DNA from: Coleofasciculus sp. FACHB-T130
GTDB taxonomy: Bacteria > Cyanobacteriota > Cyanobacteriia > Cyanobacteriales > FACHB-T130
Length of the DNA stretch: 64,000 nucleotides
Direction of reading: 5' to 3'
Assembly (NCBI RefSeq): GCF_014695375.1
Contig: NZ_JACJOG010000046.1
Location: 1-64,000 of the forward strand
Shown in pieces: positions 1-8,722 of the stretch (positions are counted from its first letter, which is position 1; each line of letters opens with the position of its first letter). The notes under the pieces are model-generated. The model was not told the DNA's origin, did no database searches, and worked only from the letters and a program-made list of their open reading frames with translations. The position numbers and the translations under genes are program-made.

Positions 1-136
1 CAATCTCTACTCGACTTGAGACTAACATGCTCAGGCTCAATTAATTAGTTTTTTTTGATGTAGCTCTATCAGCCCCTATGCCACTACCTATAGCGTACCT
101 GCGTAAGTCCTGAGTTAGAGATTCTATTCCCGCCCG

Positions 137-186
137 CTCATTCATCCGTAACCTTCCCTCGCATCGACTTAATCTGCGATCGCTTA
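137..186 (-). pseudogene. arfB 3'-end fragment
   Basis: About 50 bp closely matches the 3' end and stop region of the intact arfB gene at 2717-3133. It lies just downstream of the methyltransferase gene at 221-955. Together with the remnant at 949-1225 it flanks that gene in direct orientation. It is too short to encode anything. Confidence 0.7.
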
Positions 187-220
187 AAGTCTTGATGGCT
201 GTCGGAACAATCGCCAAGAA

Positions 221-955
221 TCAAAGGTTGCTCATAGGCTTTCTGGCAATCAATGCAGCATGGGCATTGGGTAAAGCAAACTGACCATAACAACGCTGAA
301 TTTCGACTTGGTAGCCCACCTGTTGCAACATCGTGGCAATTTCTGCTGCTGCATATAGTTGCTGGCGATGAACCTCGTCATCTCGACGATAATCGTTTCC
401 TACTTGCCGAAAGGTAATGATTCGCCGAGTCAAGATGTGCTGTGAATCTTCCTGTTTTTCTACCAAAACAATCCAATCTTCGCCTTCAGTAAAGCTTTTG
501 AGTGGAGTTGCAGAAGTCAGCTGTCCGGGTTCTGCAATATCAAAGATAAAAACGCCTCCCGGCGTGAGAGCATCATAGATGCGTTGGAACACCTGGGTAA
601 GTGTTTGGTGGTCGGGGTCAAACAGGTAATTAAAACATTCACTAATCGAAATCACCGCATTACAGTCAGGAATTTCGACCTTGAACAATGAGCCTAGCTG
701 AAATTCAGCCATAGGAACTCGACAACGGGCAATCTCAATCATGTCAGCTGAGATATCAACTCCCAATACTTGGTAGCCTGTCCTAACCAACTCCTCAGCT
801 GACAAACCACTGCCACACCCCAAATCTACAATCAGTCCATCCTGAATGCCATGCTGTCTGAGAATTGCCAGAATTCCTGGCATTGCTCGCAGAACGTAAC
901 TCCTAAATCCGACATCGTGAATATAAGCAAGGTCTTTTCTGTACCACTCACTCAT
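221..955 (-). CDS. Class I SAM-dependent methyltransferase
   Basis: This 244 aa protein is a Rossmann-fold methyltransferase. The glycine-rich SAM loop VDLGCGSGLSAEELV lies near residue 43, followed by the acidic strand VLGVDISADMIEIA and a PGGVFIFDIAEPG motif. The substrate cannot be told from sequence. I chose the ATG at 955. The longer reading frame that runs upstream to 1117 is not a real N-terminus: it is the out-of-frame remains of arfB. The ATG overlaps the stop codon of that remnant (GATGAGTGAG), so the gene may once have followed an arfB copy with coupled translation. arfB 3' fragments sit on both sides, which points to insertion or recombination. The methyltransferase call is firm; the function is open. 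Confidence 0.85.
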   Translation of the reverse strand: MSEWYRKDLAYIHDVGFRSYVLRAMPGILAILRQHGIQDGLIVDLGCGSGLSAEELVRTGYQVLGVDISADMIEIARCRVPMAEFQLGSLFKVEIPDCNAVISISECFNYLFDPDHQTLTQVFQRIYDALTPGGVFIFDIAEPGQLTSATPLKSFTEGEDWIVLVEKQEDSQHILTRRIITFRQVGNDYRRDDEVHRQQLYAAAEIATMLQQVGYQVEIQRCYGQFALPNAHAALIARKPMSNL

Positions 956-1225
956 CCGTAACTTTTCCTCGCATCGTCTTAATCTGACTTCGCTTAGTTT
1001 TACTATCCAAACGCTTTCTTTGAGAACTACGAGTCGGTTTGCTGAGTTTACGGGGTTTGGGTAACGCGATAGCGAAGCGCAGATCGCATTCTTAATCAAG
1101 TCTTGCAATCGTTGCAACGCCTCTTCCCGATTCTGCTCCTAGCTACAGTGTTCTTGAGCCTTGATGACAATCACCCCTTCTTTGGTAATGCGCTGGTCGG
1201 AAAGCTTCAATAGCCGCTTTTTCTA
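949..1225 (-). pseudogene. Degenerate arfB copy (C-terminal two thirds)
   Basis: Read on the minus strand, this segment matches intact ArfB from the [15 protein letters not shown] region to the stop. It has an in-frame TAG where ArfB has an Arg codon (HRSQEQ becomes HCS-stop). A further shift follows where a CTGCGCTTCGCTATCGC repeat-like stretch sits. The GGQ-bearing N-terminal part is missing. It therefore cannot give a working peptidyl-tRNA hydrolase. Confidence 0.8.
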
Positions 1226-1226
1226 T

Positions 1227-1244
1227 TGACTGATTGTTCAGTCA
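1227..1244. promoter_or_regulatory. Probable TetR operator
   Basis: TGACTGA and TCAGTCA form a 7-bp inverted repeat with a 4-nt spacer, a common TetR/AcrR operator form. It lies about 110 bp upstream of the hydrolase-TetR operon, so the TetR protein encoded at 2109 probably binds here and represses its own operon. The palindrome is seen; the binding is inferred. Confidence 0.6.
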
Positions 1245-1353
1245 TAAATTATTCTAGAGATGAAACAATCGATCCTATCAGCCCAGGCTGTTGCTGGAAA
1301 ATCAGGCTGAAACGTTCATTGTGACTGTCCTACAAACCTGAAAGGAGACAGAC

Positions 1354-2103
1354 ATGGATTTGCATTACGAAGTTCAAGGTAAGGGTGAGGCGGTTGTGCT
1401 GATTCATAACGCAATGGCAGATTTGCGGGATTGGGAGTTCATTGCCCCGCAACTAGCCCAGACTTATCAGGTCATCACTTTTGACGGACGCGGTGCCGGA
1501 CAGTCACCCCCACTACTCAAACCTGCCCACTATGTTGAGGATTTGCGGCAGTTGCTTGACCATCTCAATCTCGATCGCGTGATTCTAGTTGGACATTCGA
1601 TCGGCGGTCAAATTGCGACCGATTTTGCCCTGGCTTATCCTGATAGAGTAACCAGGCTGGTGCTGGTGGCTCCGGGATTATCGGGCTTCCAGTTCTCACC
1701 CGATGTTCAACAATGGTACGCGCAAATCAATGCGGTAGCTCCAGATTTGGAAAAAATGGTTGAGGTGTTGTTGAACCATCCTGTGTACAGTGTCGTGATG
1801 TCCAGTCCACAGCGCGATCGCATAATTGAGATGACAACGCACAACATGAAACGGTCTTTTGAATGGAAAACCTATGAGATGCTCTGGCCACAGCCACCCG
1901 CCATTGATCGCTTAAGTGAGCTTCAAACCAAAACGCTGTTTATCATCGGCAAAAAGGATATGCCTGACCTTTTCAAGGTTGCCGAATTATTTCAACAGGT
2001 ACCCGACATTCACTTTGCCTACATTGAAGGAGCCGATCATATGCCTACATTCACTCATGCTGATGAGGTTTCGAGTCGGATCGTTCAATTTCTCAGTCGG
2101 TAG
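1354..2103 (+). CDS. Alpha/beta-fold hydrolase
   Basis: A 249 aa alpha/beta hydrolase. The nucleophile elbow GHSIGGQ puts the catalytic Ser near residue 82, the oxyanion strand reads VVLIHNAMAD, and EGADHMP near residue 229 supplies the His. The acid is probably one of the Asp residues in GKKDMPD. There is no signal peptide, so it is cytoplasmic. A good Shine-Dalgarno (AAAGGAGA) precedes the ATG. The TetR gene starts 5 bp after its stop, so the two form an operon, and a TetR-type palindrome lies upstream. This arrangement suggests a hydrolase induced by its substrate or by a xenobiotic. The exact substrate (ester, lactone or enol-lactone) is unknown. Confidence 0.85.
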   Translation: MDLHYEVQGKGEAVVLIHNAMADLRDWEFIAPQLAQTYQVITFDGRGAGQSPPLLKPAHYVEDLRQLLDHLNLDRVILVGHSIGGQIATDFALAYPDRVTRLVLVAPGLSGFQFSPDVQQWYAQINAVAPDLEKMVEVLLNHPVYSVVMSSPQRDRIIEMTTHNMKRSFEWKTYEMLWPQPPAIDRLSELQTKTLFIIGKKDMPDLFKVAELFQQVPDIHFAYIEGADHMPTFTHADEVSSRIVQFLSR

Positions 2104-2108
2104 AAGCC

Positions 2109-2702
2109 ATGCCACGTACCCCAGCAGAAAACGAGCGCATCCGTCAGGCAACGCGGGAGCAAATCTTGAAAACGGCGATGGATTTGTTCTTCACGAAAGG
2201 CTATCACGCCACGTCGATTGAAGATATCGCCAAACAAGCGCAGATTTCAAAGGGACTGCTTTACCACTACTTCAAGGGTAAAGAAGACGTTTTGGCAGCA
2301 ATGGTCGATGTGCGGCTCAACGATCTGCTGGTCGTCATGAATGCTGCCGTTGCAAAGTCAACGCCTGTTGAGCAAATTCGCCATGTTGCCGAAGGTGCGT
2401 TAGACGATGTGCGACGGCAACCGGAGGTTTTCCGATTTTATCTCAATCTGTTTACCCAACCCCGGCTCGACCCGATTGTGGCGAAATATAGCCAGAAGTT
2501 GATGGATGAGCAGGCAAAGCAGTTTGAAATCCAGACGCAGATGTTCAGCGAGTTGGGAGTTGCTAACCCAAGACAGCGATCGCTCTATTTTTCCTCGACG
2601 CTTCAGGGCATTATGCTGATGTTTTCAACTTATCCCAACACCTATCCGTTAGATGCGGTCAAGGCACAGGTGATTGCGGAGTTTTGTGGGGAGGAAGACT
2701 GA
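2109..2702 (+). CDS. TetR/AcrR family regulator
   Basis: A 197 aa repressor with the N-terminal TetR helix-turn-helix (TSIEDIAKQAQISKGLLYHYF, about residues 35-55) and an all-helical ligand domain without recognisable specificity. It follows the hydrolase gene by 5 bp. It probably autoregulates this operon through the inverted repeat at 1227-1244. It ends 15 bp before the stop of the convergent arfB gene. Confidence 0.85.
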   Translation: MPRTPAENERIRQATREQILKTAMDLFFTKGYHATSIEDIAKQAQISKGLLYHYFKGKEDVLAAMVDVRLNDLLVVMNAAVAKSTPVEQIRHVAEGALDDVRRQPEVFRFYLNLFTQPRLDPIVAKYSQKLMDEQAKQFEIQTQMFSELGVANPRQRSLYFSSTLQGIMLMFSTYPNTYPLDAVKAQVIAEFCGEED

Positions 2703-2716
2703 GTGTTCGCACCATC

Positions 2717-3133
2717 TCATTCATCCGTAACCTTTCCACGCATCGTTTTAATCTGACTTCGCTTAGTTTTGCTATCCAGACGCTTTCTTTGAGAACTCCG
2801 AGTTGGTTTGCTCCTTTTGCGTGGTTTGACGACTGCGATCGCACTTTTAATCAAGTCTTGCAATCGTTGCAATGCTTCTTCTCGATTTTGCTCTTGGCTA
2901 CGGTGTTCCTGTGCTTTGATGACAATGACACCTTCTTTAGTGATGCGTTGGTCGGAAAGCTTCAACAGCCGCTCTTTGTAGCGTTCAGGTAGTGAGGAAG
3001 CGATGATGTCAAAGCGCAGGTGAATGGCAGTTGCCACCTTATTTACATTTTGTCCCCCTGCCCCTTGCGATCGCACCGCACTCATCTCAATCTCATGCTC
3101 TGGAATACTTACGGTGTTAGAAATTTGCAGCAT
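2717..3133 (-). CDS. arfB: Alternative ribosome-rescue factor ArfB (peptidyl-tRNA hydrolase)
   Basis: A 138 aa class-I release-factor-like protein. The GGQ motif ([12 protein letters not shown]) places the catalytic GGQ at residues 26-28. The C-terminal tail is rich in Lys and Arg ([16 protein letters not shown]), as in the ArfB/YaeJ family, where it inserts into the empty mRNA channel of stalled ribosomes. The GGQ loop then releases the nascent peptide. Length is normal for the family. This is the only intact copy here; broken copies lie at 137-186, 949-1225 and 5111-5215. It is convergent with the TetR gene. Confidence 0.9.
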   Translation of the reverse strand: MLQISNTVSIPEHEIEMSAVRSQGAGGQNVNKVATAIHLRFDIIASSLPERYKERLLKLSDQRITKEGVIVIKAQEHRSQEQNREEALQRLQDLIKSAIAVVKPRKRSKPTRSSQRKRLDSKTKRSQIKTMRGKVTDE

Positions 3134-3402
3134 GATTGATTCGCTTGATTATAGACAGTGCAGCATTGCACAGAAATTGTTGCCCCGTTTCGCTTTATTG
3201 GTGCTGATTCCAGCATAAAGTAGTAGCCACGCCTCTAGCTCCCTCTCTAGCGGCAATATATCAAACACGAAGTTTTTAGTTCGCTACACCTAGAAACGTT
3301 AACTTTGTGCTGCAACTGGTTCCTCGACAACGCTTGAGTGCTTTCATACTGTTCATGCCATTGGCGATCGCGCACGTATAATTTGCACAACTGGAGGCTT
3401 TT

Positions 3403-4119
3403 ATGTCCCAATCTGATTTGGAATACCGCTTGCATTTAAGTTGGAATGCGAATGCTCGTGCTTGGACAAAAGCAGTCCGCGAGCAACTAATATCCAGTCG
3501 CCGCGTTGTGACTGATGCCGCCATTGTGGACGTTTTGGTGGCGCTGCAACCTCGCCGCGTGCTAGATGTTGGATGCGGTGAAGGTTGGCTGGTACGCGCA
3601 TTAAACGAACGCGGTATCCAAGCTTTTGGGGTAGATGGGAGTTCTGCTTTAGTTCAACAAGCTCAGGCAGCAGGTGGGGGTAAGTTTCGCACCCTCACCT
3701 ACGATCGGCTCGTCAACGATCCAAATCAACTCGATGGACTATACGATCTCGTCGTTTGTAACTTCTCAGTGTTAGGGGAAACCATTGTACCGCTGCTGGC
3801 TGCACTGGGTACAGTTCTAGCGCCTAATGGACACCTCGTTGTGCAGACGGTTCACCCGTGGAGTGCCTGTGGCGACACCGCCTACAAGGAGGGCTGGCGA
3901 ACCGAGCGCTTCACGAGCTTTGGCGAGGAGGAGTGGGAGCCAATGCCTTGGTATTTTCGGACTCTCAGTTCGTGGCTGACAGCTTTTAACCAAGCAAAGT
4001 TGCAGATACGCCAATGTATTGAACCACTTGAGCCAACAACGCAGCATCCTCTATCGCTTATTCTCGTGTCCTGCGTAGAAGAACAATTTAGAGGATCTCC
4101 CTTATATGATGAGAAATAG
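3403..4119 (+). CDS. Class I SAM-dependent methyltransferase
   Basis: A 238 aa methyltransferase with the SAM loop RVLDVGCGEGWLV at about residues 52-64, the acidic motif AFGVDGSSALV, and a later LVVCNFSVLGE strand. The C-terminal half carries VQTVHPWSACGD, as in small UbiE/Coq5-like methyltransferases. An AACTGGAGG Shine-Dalgarno lies 7 nt before the ATG. The next gene starts 26 bp downstream on the same strand. It is not closely similar to the methyltransferase at 221-955. The substrate is unknown. Confidence 0.85.
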   Translation: MSQSDLEYRLHLSWNANARAWTKAVREQLISSRRVVTDAAIVDVLVALQPRRVLDVGCGEGWLVRALNERGIQAFGVDGSSALVQQAQAAGGGKFRTLTYDRLVNDPNQLDGLYDLVVCNFSVLGETIVPLLAALGTVLAPNGHLVVQTVHPWSACGDTAYKEGWRTERFTSFGEEEWEPMPWYFRTLSSWLTAFNQAKLQIRQCIEPLEPTTQHPLSLILVSCVEEQFRGSPLYDEK

Positions 4120-4145
4120 TTGAGCAAGCCCCAGTTAGGTTAGTT

Positions 4146-4892
4146 GTGTTTACAACATCTCGTCTCATCTCAAACTGGCTCTTAGTTGCACTACCAATAG
4201 CCCTATGCGCTTGTACATCATCTGATGCTGTCGTTTCAACTCCAAAAAACGTAATTGAAGCCAAGCGACAATCCTTGCCACCATCCGTAAATAATGCTGA
4301 TAAACTCAACAGCATTCAAGAAGAACGTTACTCGCTTCTCATTCATCGAGTAGACAAGCGCTTGGAGGTACTCAATAACCAAAACGTTCCGATTTACAAG
4401 GCAACTATTGGTATTGGTAAGGGCGGACTCAAAGACAAACAAAATATGAATGACTTTGTTACTCCCACAGGCGAGATGAGTGTAGACTTGATTCTCTACA
4501 AAAAGTCTGAGTACAACCAAATTGCCCAAGATAACGTTAAGCGTTTTGTCAAAGTTACTCAGTATCGCAACTTAGTTAATCCTCAGCAAGGATTAGCTCA
4601 GCTATTCAAGAACATGAACCATCTTGACTTTGATGGGAACGGTAGCCCAGACAGTGCCTATGGAAATGGCTATATCGGACTCACTTCAACGACAAGCATC
4701 ACGGGTCCTAAAATGAGTACATTTCAGGGAACGCCCTACTGGTTCTCAATCGCACTTCATGGTACACCCAATCCGGAGAATATTGGTCAAGCTAACTCAG
4801 GTGGCTGCATCCATCTCGACTCAAACACATTGCAGCAGTTGATTGAGAAGGGTTGGGTGAAGTTAGGTACCAAAGTAACGATTATTGATTAA
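4146..4892 (+). CDS. L,D-transpeptidase-like lipoprotein (YkuD fold)
   Basis: A 248 aa exported protein. The N-terminus is a lipoprotein signal (hydrophobic stretch, then LCAC with lipid-modified Cys near residue 23). The C-terminal half has the YkuD signature: IALHGTPNPENIG followed by SGGCIHL, with the catalytic Cys near residue 221. Such enzymes cross-link peptidoglycan through meso-diaminopimelate or attach proteins to it. The start is GTG. Earlier blocks (YSLLIHRVDKRLEVL and YKATIGIGKGG) match the opening strands of the fold. It follows the methyltransferase gene closely, but a functional link is not obvious. Confidence 0.8.
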   Translation: MFTTSRLISNWLLVALPIALCACTSSDAVVSTPKNVIEAKRQSLPPSVNNADKLNSIQEERYSLLIHRVDKRLEVLNNQNVPIYKATIGIGKGGLKDKQNMNDFVTPTGEMSVDLILYKKSEYNQIAQDNVKRFVKVTQYRNLVNPQQGLAQLFKNMNHLDFDGNGSPDSAYGNGYIGLTSTTSITGPKMSTFQGTPYWFSIALHGTPNPENIGQANSGGCIHLDSNTLQQLIEKGWVKLGTKVTIID

Positions 4893-5110
4893 TGGATTGA
4901 CGTGGTTGTGTTTTCTGCGATCGCGGTAATGCTCTTTGTTCACAAATCAAGCTGACTATAAATAAGCTAGTTTTCCGCTAAACTTGCCCCTTCATAACTT
5001 ATTATTCGCGCCTTTGTATAGTTAGCTTCTGCAATTGGCATCGCACTCCGCACTTTTATACCTGAAGATTCGGCAGAAGTTTGTATTGATTGACTGCAAC
5101 TGCGCTCAGA

Positions 5111-5215
5111 AGTTGGTACCTTATTGACGTTTTGCCCGCCTGCCCCTTGAGAGGGCATTGCAATCATCTCAATCTCATACTCTGGGATACTCACCGTGTT
5201 AAAAATTTGTAGCAT
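5111..5215 (-). pseudogene. arfB N-terminal fragment
   Basis: The first 35 codons (MLQIFNTVSIPEYEIEMIA, then [13 protein letters not shown]) match the start of intact ArfB, including the GGQ loop. After that the frame enters unrelated sequence. No C-terminal tail is attached, so it is not functional. Confidence 0.8.
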
Positions 5216-5322
5216 AATTTAACAATTGTCCAGAGATGAGTCGCACCAGTCGTTGAGCAGATTTCGCTCTGATTCGCCTTTATTCATTATCTCCTGACAG
5301 ACAAAGTAAGGAAAGCAAGCCT

Positions 5323-7062
5323 ATGGATCGATTGAACTTCAATGTAGTCCAGCAGTTCTGGACGATCGCCAAGTCCTATTGGTCTGGGGATGAAAAATGG
5401 CAAGCCAGAGGGTTATTGCTGGGCGTAGTGCTGTTACTGCTGGCGTATACGGGATTGAGTGTAGTTCTCAACAACAAGCGAGGAGTACTGATTTCAGCCC
5501 TCTCAGCCCGTGATGAGCCACGCTTCTGGGAAACTGTCATCATTTTCATCGCTGTGTTGGTGATCTATGCACCATTGCTCGCAGGCTATACCTATCTGCG
5601 CGATCGCCTGAGTTTGCAATGGCGGAAATGGCTCACCCATCGATTCGTGGATAACTACTTTCGCGATCGCGCCTATTACAATCTGCATATCTCAGGCACT
5701 GAAATCGATAACCCAGATCAGCGGATTGCAGAGGATGTTAGGAGTTTTACCCAGGAATCTCTCACCTTTGTACTGGTGTTGGTGCAGTCTGTGCTGTCAA
5801 CGATCGCCTTCAGCAGCGTACTCTGGGGCATTTCTAAACCCCTGGTGTTGTTTCTGGTGCTGTATGCCCTAATTGGGACAGTAGTAACAACTTTTGTATT
5901 TGGTAAGCCGCTTGTCCGACTCAACTTTGAACAATTGAAGAGAGAAGCGAATCTCCGCTTTGGTTTGGTGCGGATTCGGGAGAATGCGGAAGCGATCGCA
6001 TTCTATCGAGGGGAAGAACAGGAGTCAAACCAAGTTAAGCATCGGTTCCTCGATGTGTTTGAGAACGTCAAACGCCTGCTGGTTTGGGAATTAAACTTAA
6101 ATGTTCTCACCAACGCTTATGAGTTCATCCCCTTCGTCCTGCCTGCCCTAGTTGTCGCACCCGCGATTTTTGCCGGGGAAATGGAGGTGGGTAAAGTTTC
6201 TGAGGCACAGGGGGCTTTTGTCCGCGTCTTTTTCTCGCTGAATGTTGTCGTTGCCCGCTTCCAGCAATTGACCACTTTTGGCGCTGGGATTAATCGTCTT
6301 TATACCTTTGCCCAGTTTTTAGAACAGGCAGAGGCAGATCGGGCATCCGATGAGCAACCCAGGATTCAGACGGTATCAGCAGATCGGCTGGCAGTCGAAC
6401 ATCTCAGCCTGCAAACTCCCAATTATCAGCGCACATTAGTAGAAGATTTGTCCATAGAGTTACCTGCTGCACAGGGACTTTTGGTGATGGGGCCAAGTGG
6501 TTGCGGTAAGAGTTCGCTGCTGAGAGCGATCGCAGGTTTGTGGGATTCTGGTACAGGGAAAATTGTTCGTCCTGAATCCGACGAGATCCTATTTTTGCCG
6601 CAACGTCCCTACATGGTGCTTGGTACTCTGCGCGATCAATTGCTGTATCCCAACACGCATCTTGAGGTTGACGACGAACACTTAAAGCAAGTGCTGGAAC
6701 AGGTGAATTTAGCAGGTTTAGACGAAAGATTTGGCGGCTTTGATGCCCAGGAGGATTGGGCAGATGTCCTCTCTTTGGGCGAACAACAACGGCTAACTTT
6801 CGCCCGGTTGCTGCTGAACAAACCCAACTACGCCATCCTAGATGAAGCAACTAGCGCCCTAGATTTGGATAACGAGGAACGGTTGTATCAACATTTGCAG
6901 GCAAAAGGGACTACTTTCTTAAGTGTGGGACATCGTGCTACGTTGGCAAATTATCATCAGTCATTGCTGGAACTCTCCCAGGATAGGACTTGGCAGCTTA
7001 AACAACCCCTAGCTCTTGTCGAAGAACAACCGGAGTTGTTGGAACTTCCATCGACTACCTAA
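5323..7062 (+). CDS. ABC transporter, fused permease and ATPase (SbmA/ABCD-like)
   Basis: A 579 aa half-transporter. Residues about 25-330 form a six-helix ABC_membrane_2 type domain, including the family-typical RWRKWLTHRF-like block (here QWRKWLTHRFVDNYF). The ATPase domain follows: Walker A GPSGCGKSS near residue 390, signature LSLGEQQRL near 484, Walker B YAILDEATSALD near 503, H-loop VGHR. Relatives include SbmA/BacA/YddA and peroxisomal ABCD transporters, which move peptides or acyl-CoA-like molecules; the substrate here is unknown. It probably works as a homodimer in the inner or thylakoid membrane. A decayed copy of its last 45 codons lies at 7590-7731. Confidence 0.88.
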   Translation: MDRLNFNVVQQFWTIAKSYWSGDEKWQARGLLLGVVLLLLAYTGLSVVLNNKRGVLISALSARDEPRFWETVIIFIAVLVIYAPLLAGYTYLRDRLSLQWRKWLTHRFVDNYFRDRAYYNLHISGTEIDNPDQRIAEDVRSFTQESLTFVLVLVQSVLSTIAFSSVLWGISKPLVLFLVLYALIGTVVTTFVFGKPLVRLNFEQLKREANLRFGLVRIRENAEAIAFYRGEEQESNQVKHRFLDVFENVKRLLVWELNLNVLTNAYEFIPFVLPALVVAPAIFAGEMEVGKVSEAQGAFVRVFFSLNVVVARFQQLTTFGAGINRLYTFAQFLEQAEADRASDEQPRIQTVSADRLAVEHLSLQTPNYQRTLVEDLSIELPAAQGLLVMGPSGCGKSSLLRAIAGLWDSGTGKIVRPESDEILFLPQRPYMVLGTLRDQLLYPNTHLEVDDEHLKQVLEQVNLAGLDERFGGFDAQEDWADVLSLGEQQRLTFARLLLNKPNYAILDEATSALDLDNEERLYQHLQAKGTTFLSVGHRATLANYHQSLLELSQDRTWQLKQPLALVEEQPELLELPSTT

Positions 7063-7228
7063 AGGGCGATGGCAGAAGCATCCCATTTGTGAAAAAATAC
7101 CTGGTGCTTGAAATAGCCAAGTCAATGGAAGCTGGCAAGCACAAGTCGAGAGATAAGCCAATCCATGACCATAGACATATCAAATCTAAGGTTTAAATCC
7201 CGTGCAGTTCGCTAAAGTTTAAAAAGAT

Positions 7229-7522
7229 ATGAATCGTATTGATGGAGAATCCAAATCCCAAATGATACCGCTGTGGAATAAATCTTTTAGTGCTTTTTGC
7301 TTGAGTCTGCTTGTGATGTTCGCAGGGAATATCGTTCTGATTGGTTGTGGTGAAGCCGCTAAAAATTCCGAACCTGTACAAGAATCGGAAAAAGAATCCA
7401 ACCAGGGTAATCAGGCTGATGATGACGATAACGAGGGGCAAGAGACCACTGGCTCATCCGATCAAAATGACGATGAGGAGAAGGATGGACAAGAGGAGAA
7501 GGATGGAGAAGATAAGGATTAG
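7229..7522 (+). CDS. Small acidic lipoprotein, unknown function
   Basis: A 97 aa protein, not recognised. A hydrophobic segment ends in VLIGCGEA, a lipobox with Cys near residue 40 (or 29 if translation starts at the second Met). The mature part is short, without predicted fold, and ends in a run rich in Asp and Glu (residues about 60-97). Such tails can bind divalent cations or basic proteins. It lies between the ABC transporter gene and a duplicated fragment of that gene's 3' end, so it may have arrived by the event that duplicated the tail. Confidence 0.5.
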   Translation: MNRIDGESKSQMIPLWNKSFSAFCLSLLVMFAGNIVLIGCGEAAKNSEPVQESEKESNQGNQADDDDNEGQETTGSSDQNDDEEKDGQEEKDGEDKD

Positions 7523-7589
7523 CAGTGGCGATTCACCTAGCGCGATCGCTTGATAGCCGCAGCCACCGATTCGCGTGTACTCTGAATTT

Positions 7590-7731
7590 ACACGCGAAAG
7601 GGACGACTTTTTTGAGTGTCGGGCATCACTCTACGTGGACAAATTACCATCAGTCTTTGCTGGAATCCCAGGCTCAAACGTGGCAGATTAAACAACCGCT
7701 AGCTCTGCTCAAACATGGCGAAAAGGAGTGA
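7590..7731 (+). pseudogene. Duplicated 3' end of the ABC transporter gene
   Basis: The translated segment HAKGTTFLSVGHHSTWTNYH, then QSLLESQAQTWQIKQPLAL, is a diverged copy of the C-terminus of the transporter at 5323-7062 (AKGTTFLSVGHRATLANYHQ and onward). Walker motifs are absent, so it is a remnant. Confidence 0.8.
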
Positions 7732-8395
7732 CATTTAGCTCCGCTCTCCAGTCTGCTAGTGGTTTTTCCCAAGCCTCTTCCCACTTCTGCCCTAGAAAGG
7801 GTTTTGCCCGATCCCCCAAATCGTAGCTCTGCTGAATGAGACGTACAAGCGGGTTTAAATCGCTGTTCATCTTGATCGTATTCAGGGTGATTGCGGCAAT
7901 CAACATCACTGCAAGGGGAGAGCGATTTTGCGCGAGCGTAAATGCTTGCAGCCCAATCTCTCCAACAGGATCGGTGCCAAATCCTGTCACGGTATGCCAA
8001 ATATCATGAGTTTGTCGCATACGCAGTGCTAAATAGCTTGTGTCATCTTGAAGTTCGACTTGGCGATAAAACTCTGGATCGAGGTTGGCTGCTCGCATAT
8101 GAGAGGCATAGGCAAAGCCTAACGAATCTTCAGGCAGCTTGAGTAACGCTTCTAAATTGGGAGTCGGTGCAATATATTGTTCTTCAAAAAGTTGAGCGAT
8201 TTCAGGATGGGACTTGAGATAGGTAATCGCGGCAGCAGAAACTTTATGGTTGGCTAAGGCAGCAGCAATATCAAAAACTGCCTCGATATCTGTTCCGTTA
8301 TCGATAAAGGCAAGGAAACCTTCCAAACCTTTCAGAAGTTCTGGAGTAACCGAGCGACTCCTATCAGCATTGATAATCGAGGGAGATTTTGACAT
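7709..8395 (-). CDS. Coq4-like protein
   Basis: A 228 aa protein of the Coq4 family. The signature HDxxH...E is present (THDIWHTVTGFGTDPVGEIG; His130, Asp131, His134, Glu146), which in Coq4 binds a zinc ion. In eukaryotes Coq4 acts in ubiquinone assembly and decarboxylation. Cyanobacteria make plastoquinone, so the role here is not settled. The ATG at 8395 has a GAAGG element 8 nt upstream and is preferred to the TTG at 8416. Its 3' end overlaps the ABC remnant by 23 bp on the opposite strand. Confidence 0.75.
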   Translation of the reverse strand: MSKSPSIINADRSRSVTPELLKGLEGFLAFIDNGTDIEAVFDIAAALANHKVSAAAITYLKSHPEIAQLFEEQYIAPTPNLEALLKLPEDSLGFAYASHMRAANLDPEFYRQVELQDDTSYLALRMRQTHDIWHTVTGFGTDPVGEIGLQAFTLAQNRSPLAVMLIAAITLNTIKMNSDLNPLVRLIQQSYDLGDRAKPFLGQKWEEAWEKPLADWRAELNVTPFRHV

Positions 8396-8722
8396 CGGGA
8401 AACCTTCGGTAATCAAAATGAACGAACCCTTGGCGGGATAATTTCACGTATCTGGCACGTATCTGGATCGAGACCCGCAGTTCTTAACCGTTCTGCCTGT
8501 TGTGCTGTCCTATACTCTAGCTGCGCTCGCTCTGTTGCGTTCGGCTTTTACCTCAGTTAACACGCAACTTCCTTGTGCATCATACTAGCGCAGCGACCGT
8601 CTGTTTAGGACTATTTTGTGGATTCTCGAATAGCCTGATTGCGACTATCTACGGGGCAAAGTTTTGTAGCAATTGAGCAGGAGCGAGATGCCTCCGGCAA
8701 GTTGCGCGGGATGCCAATTTAA

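Noticed and set aside
7341-7553. Second reading frame of 70 codons within the acidic lipoprotein region
   Set aside because: Lys/Arg-rich shadow of the acidic codons in the other frame, without its own start signal.
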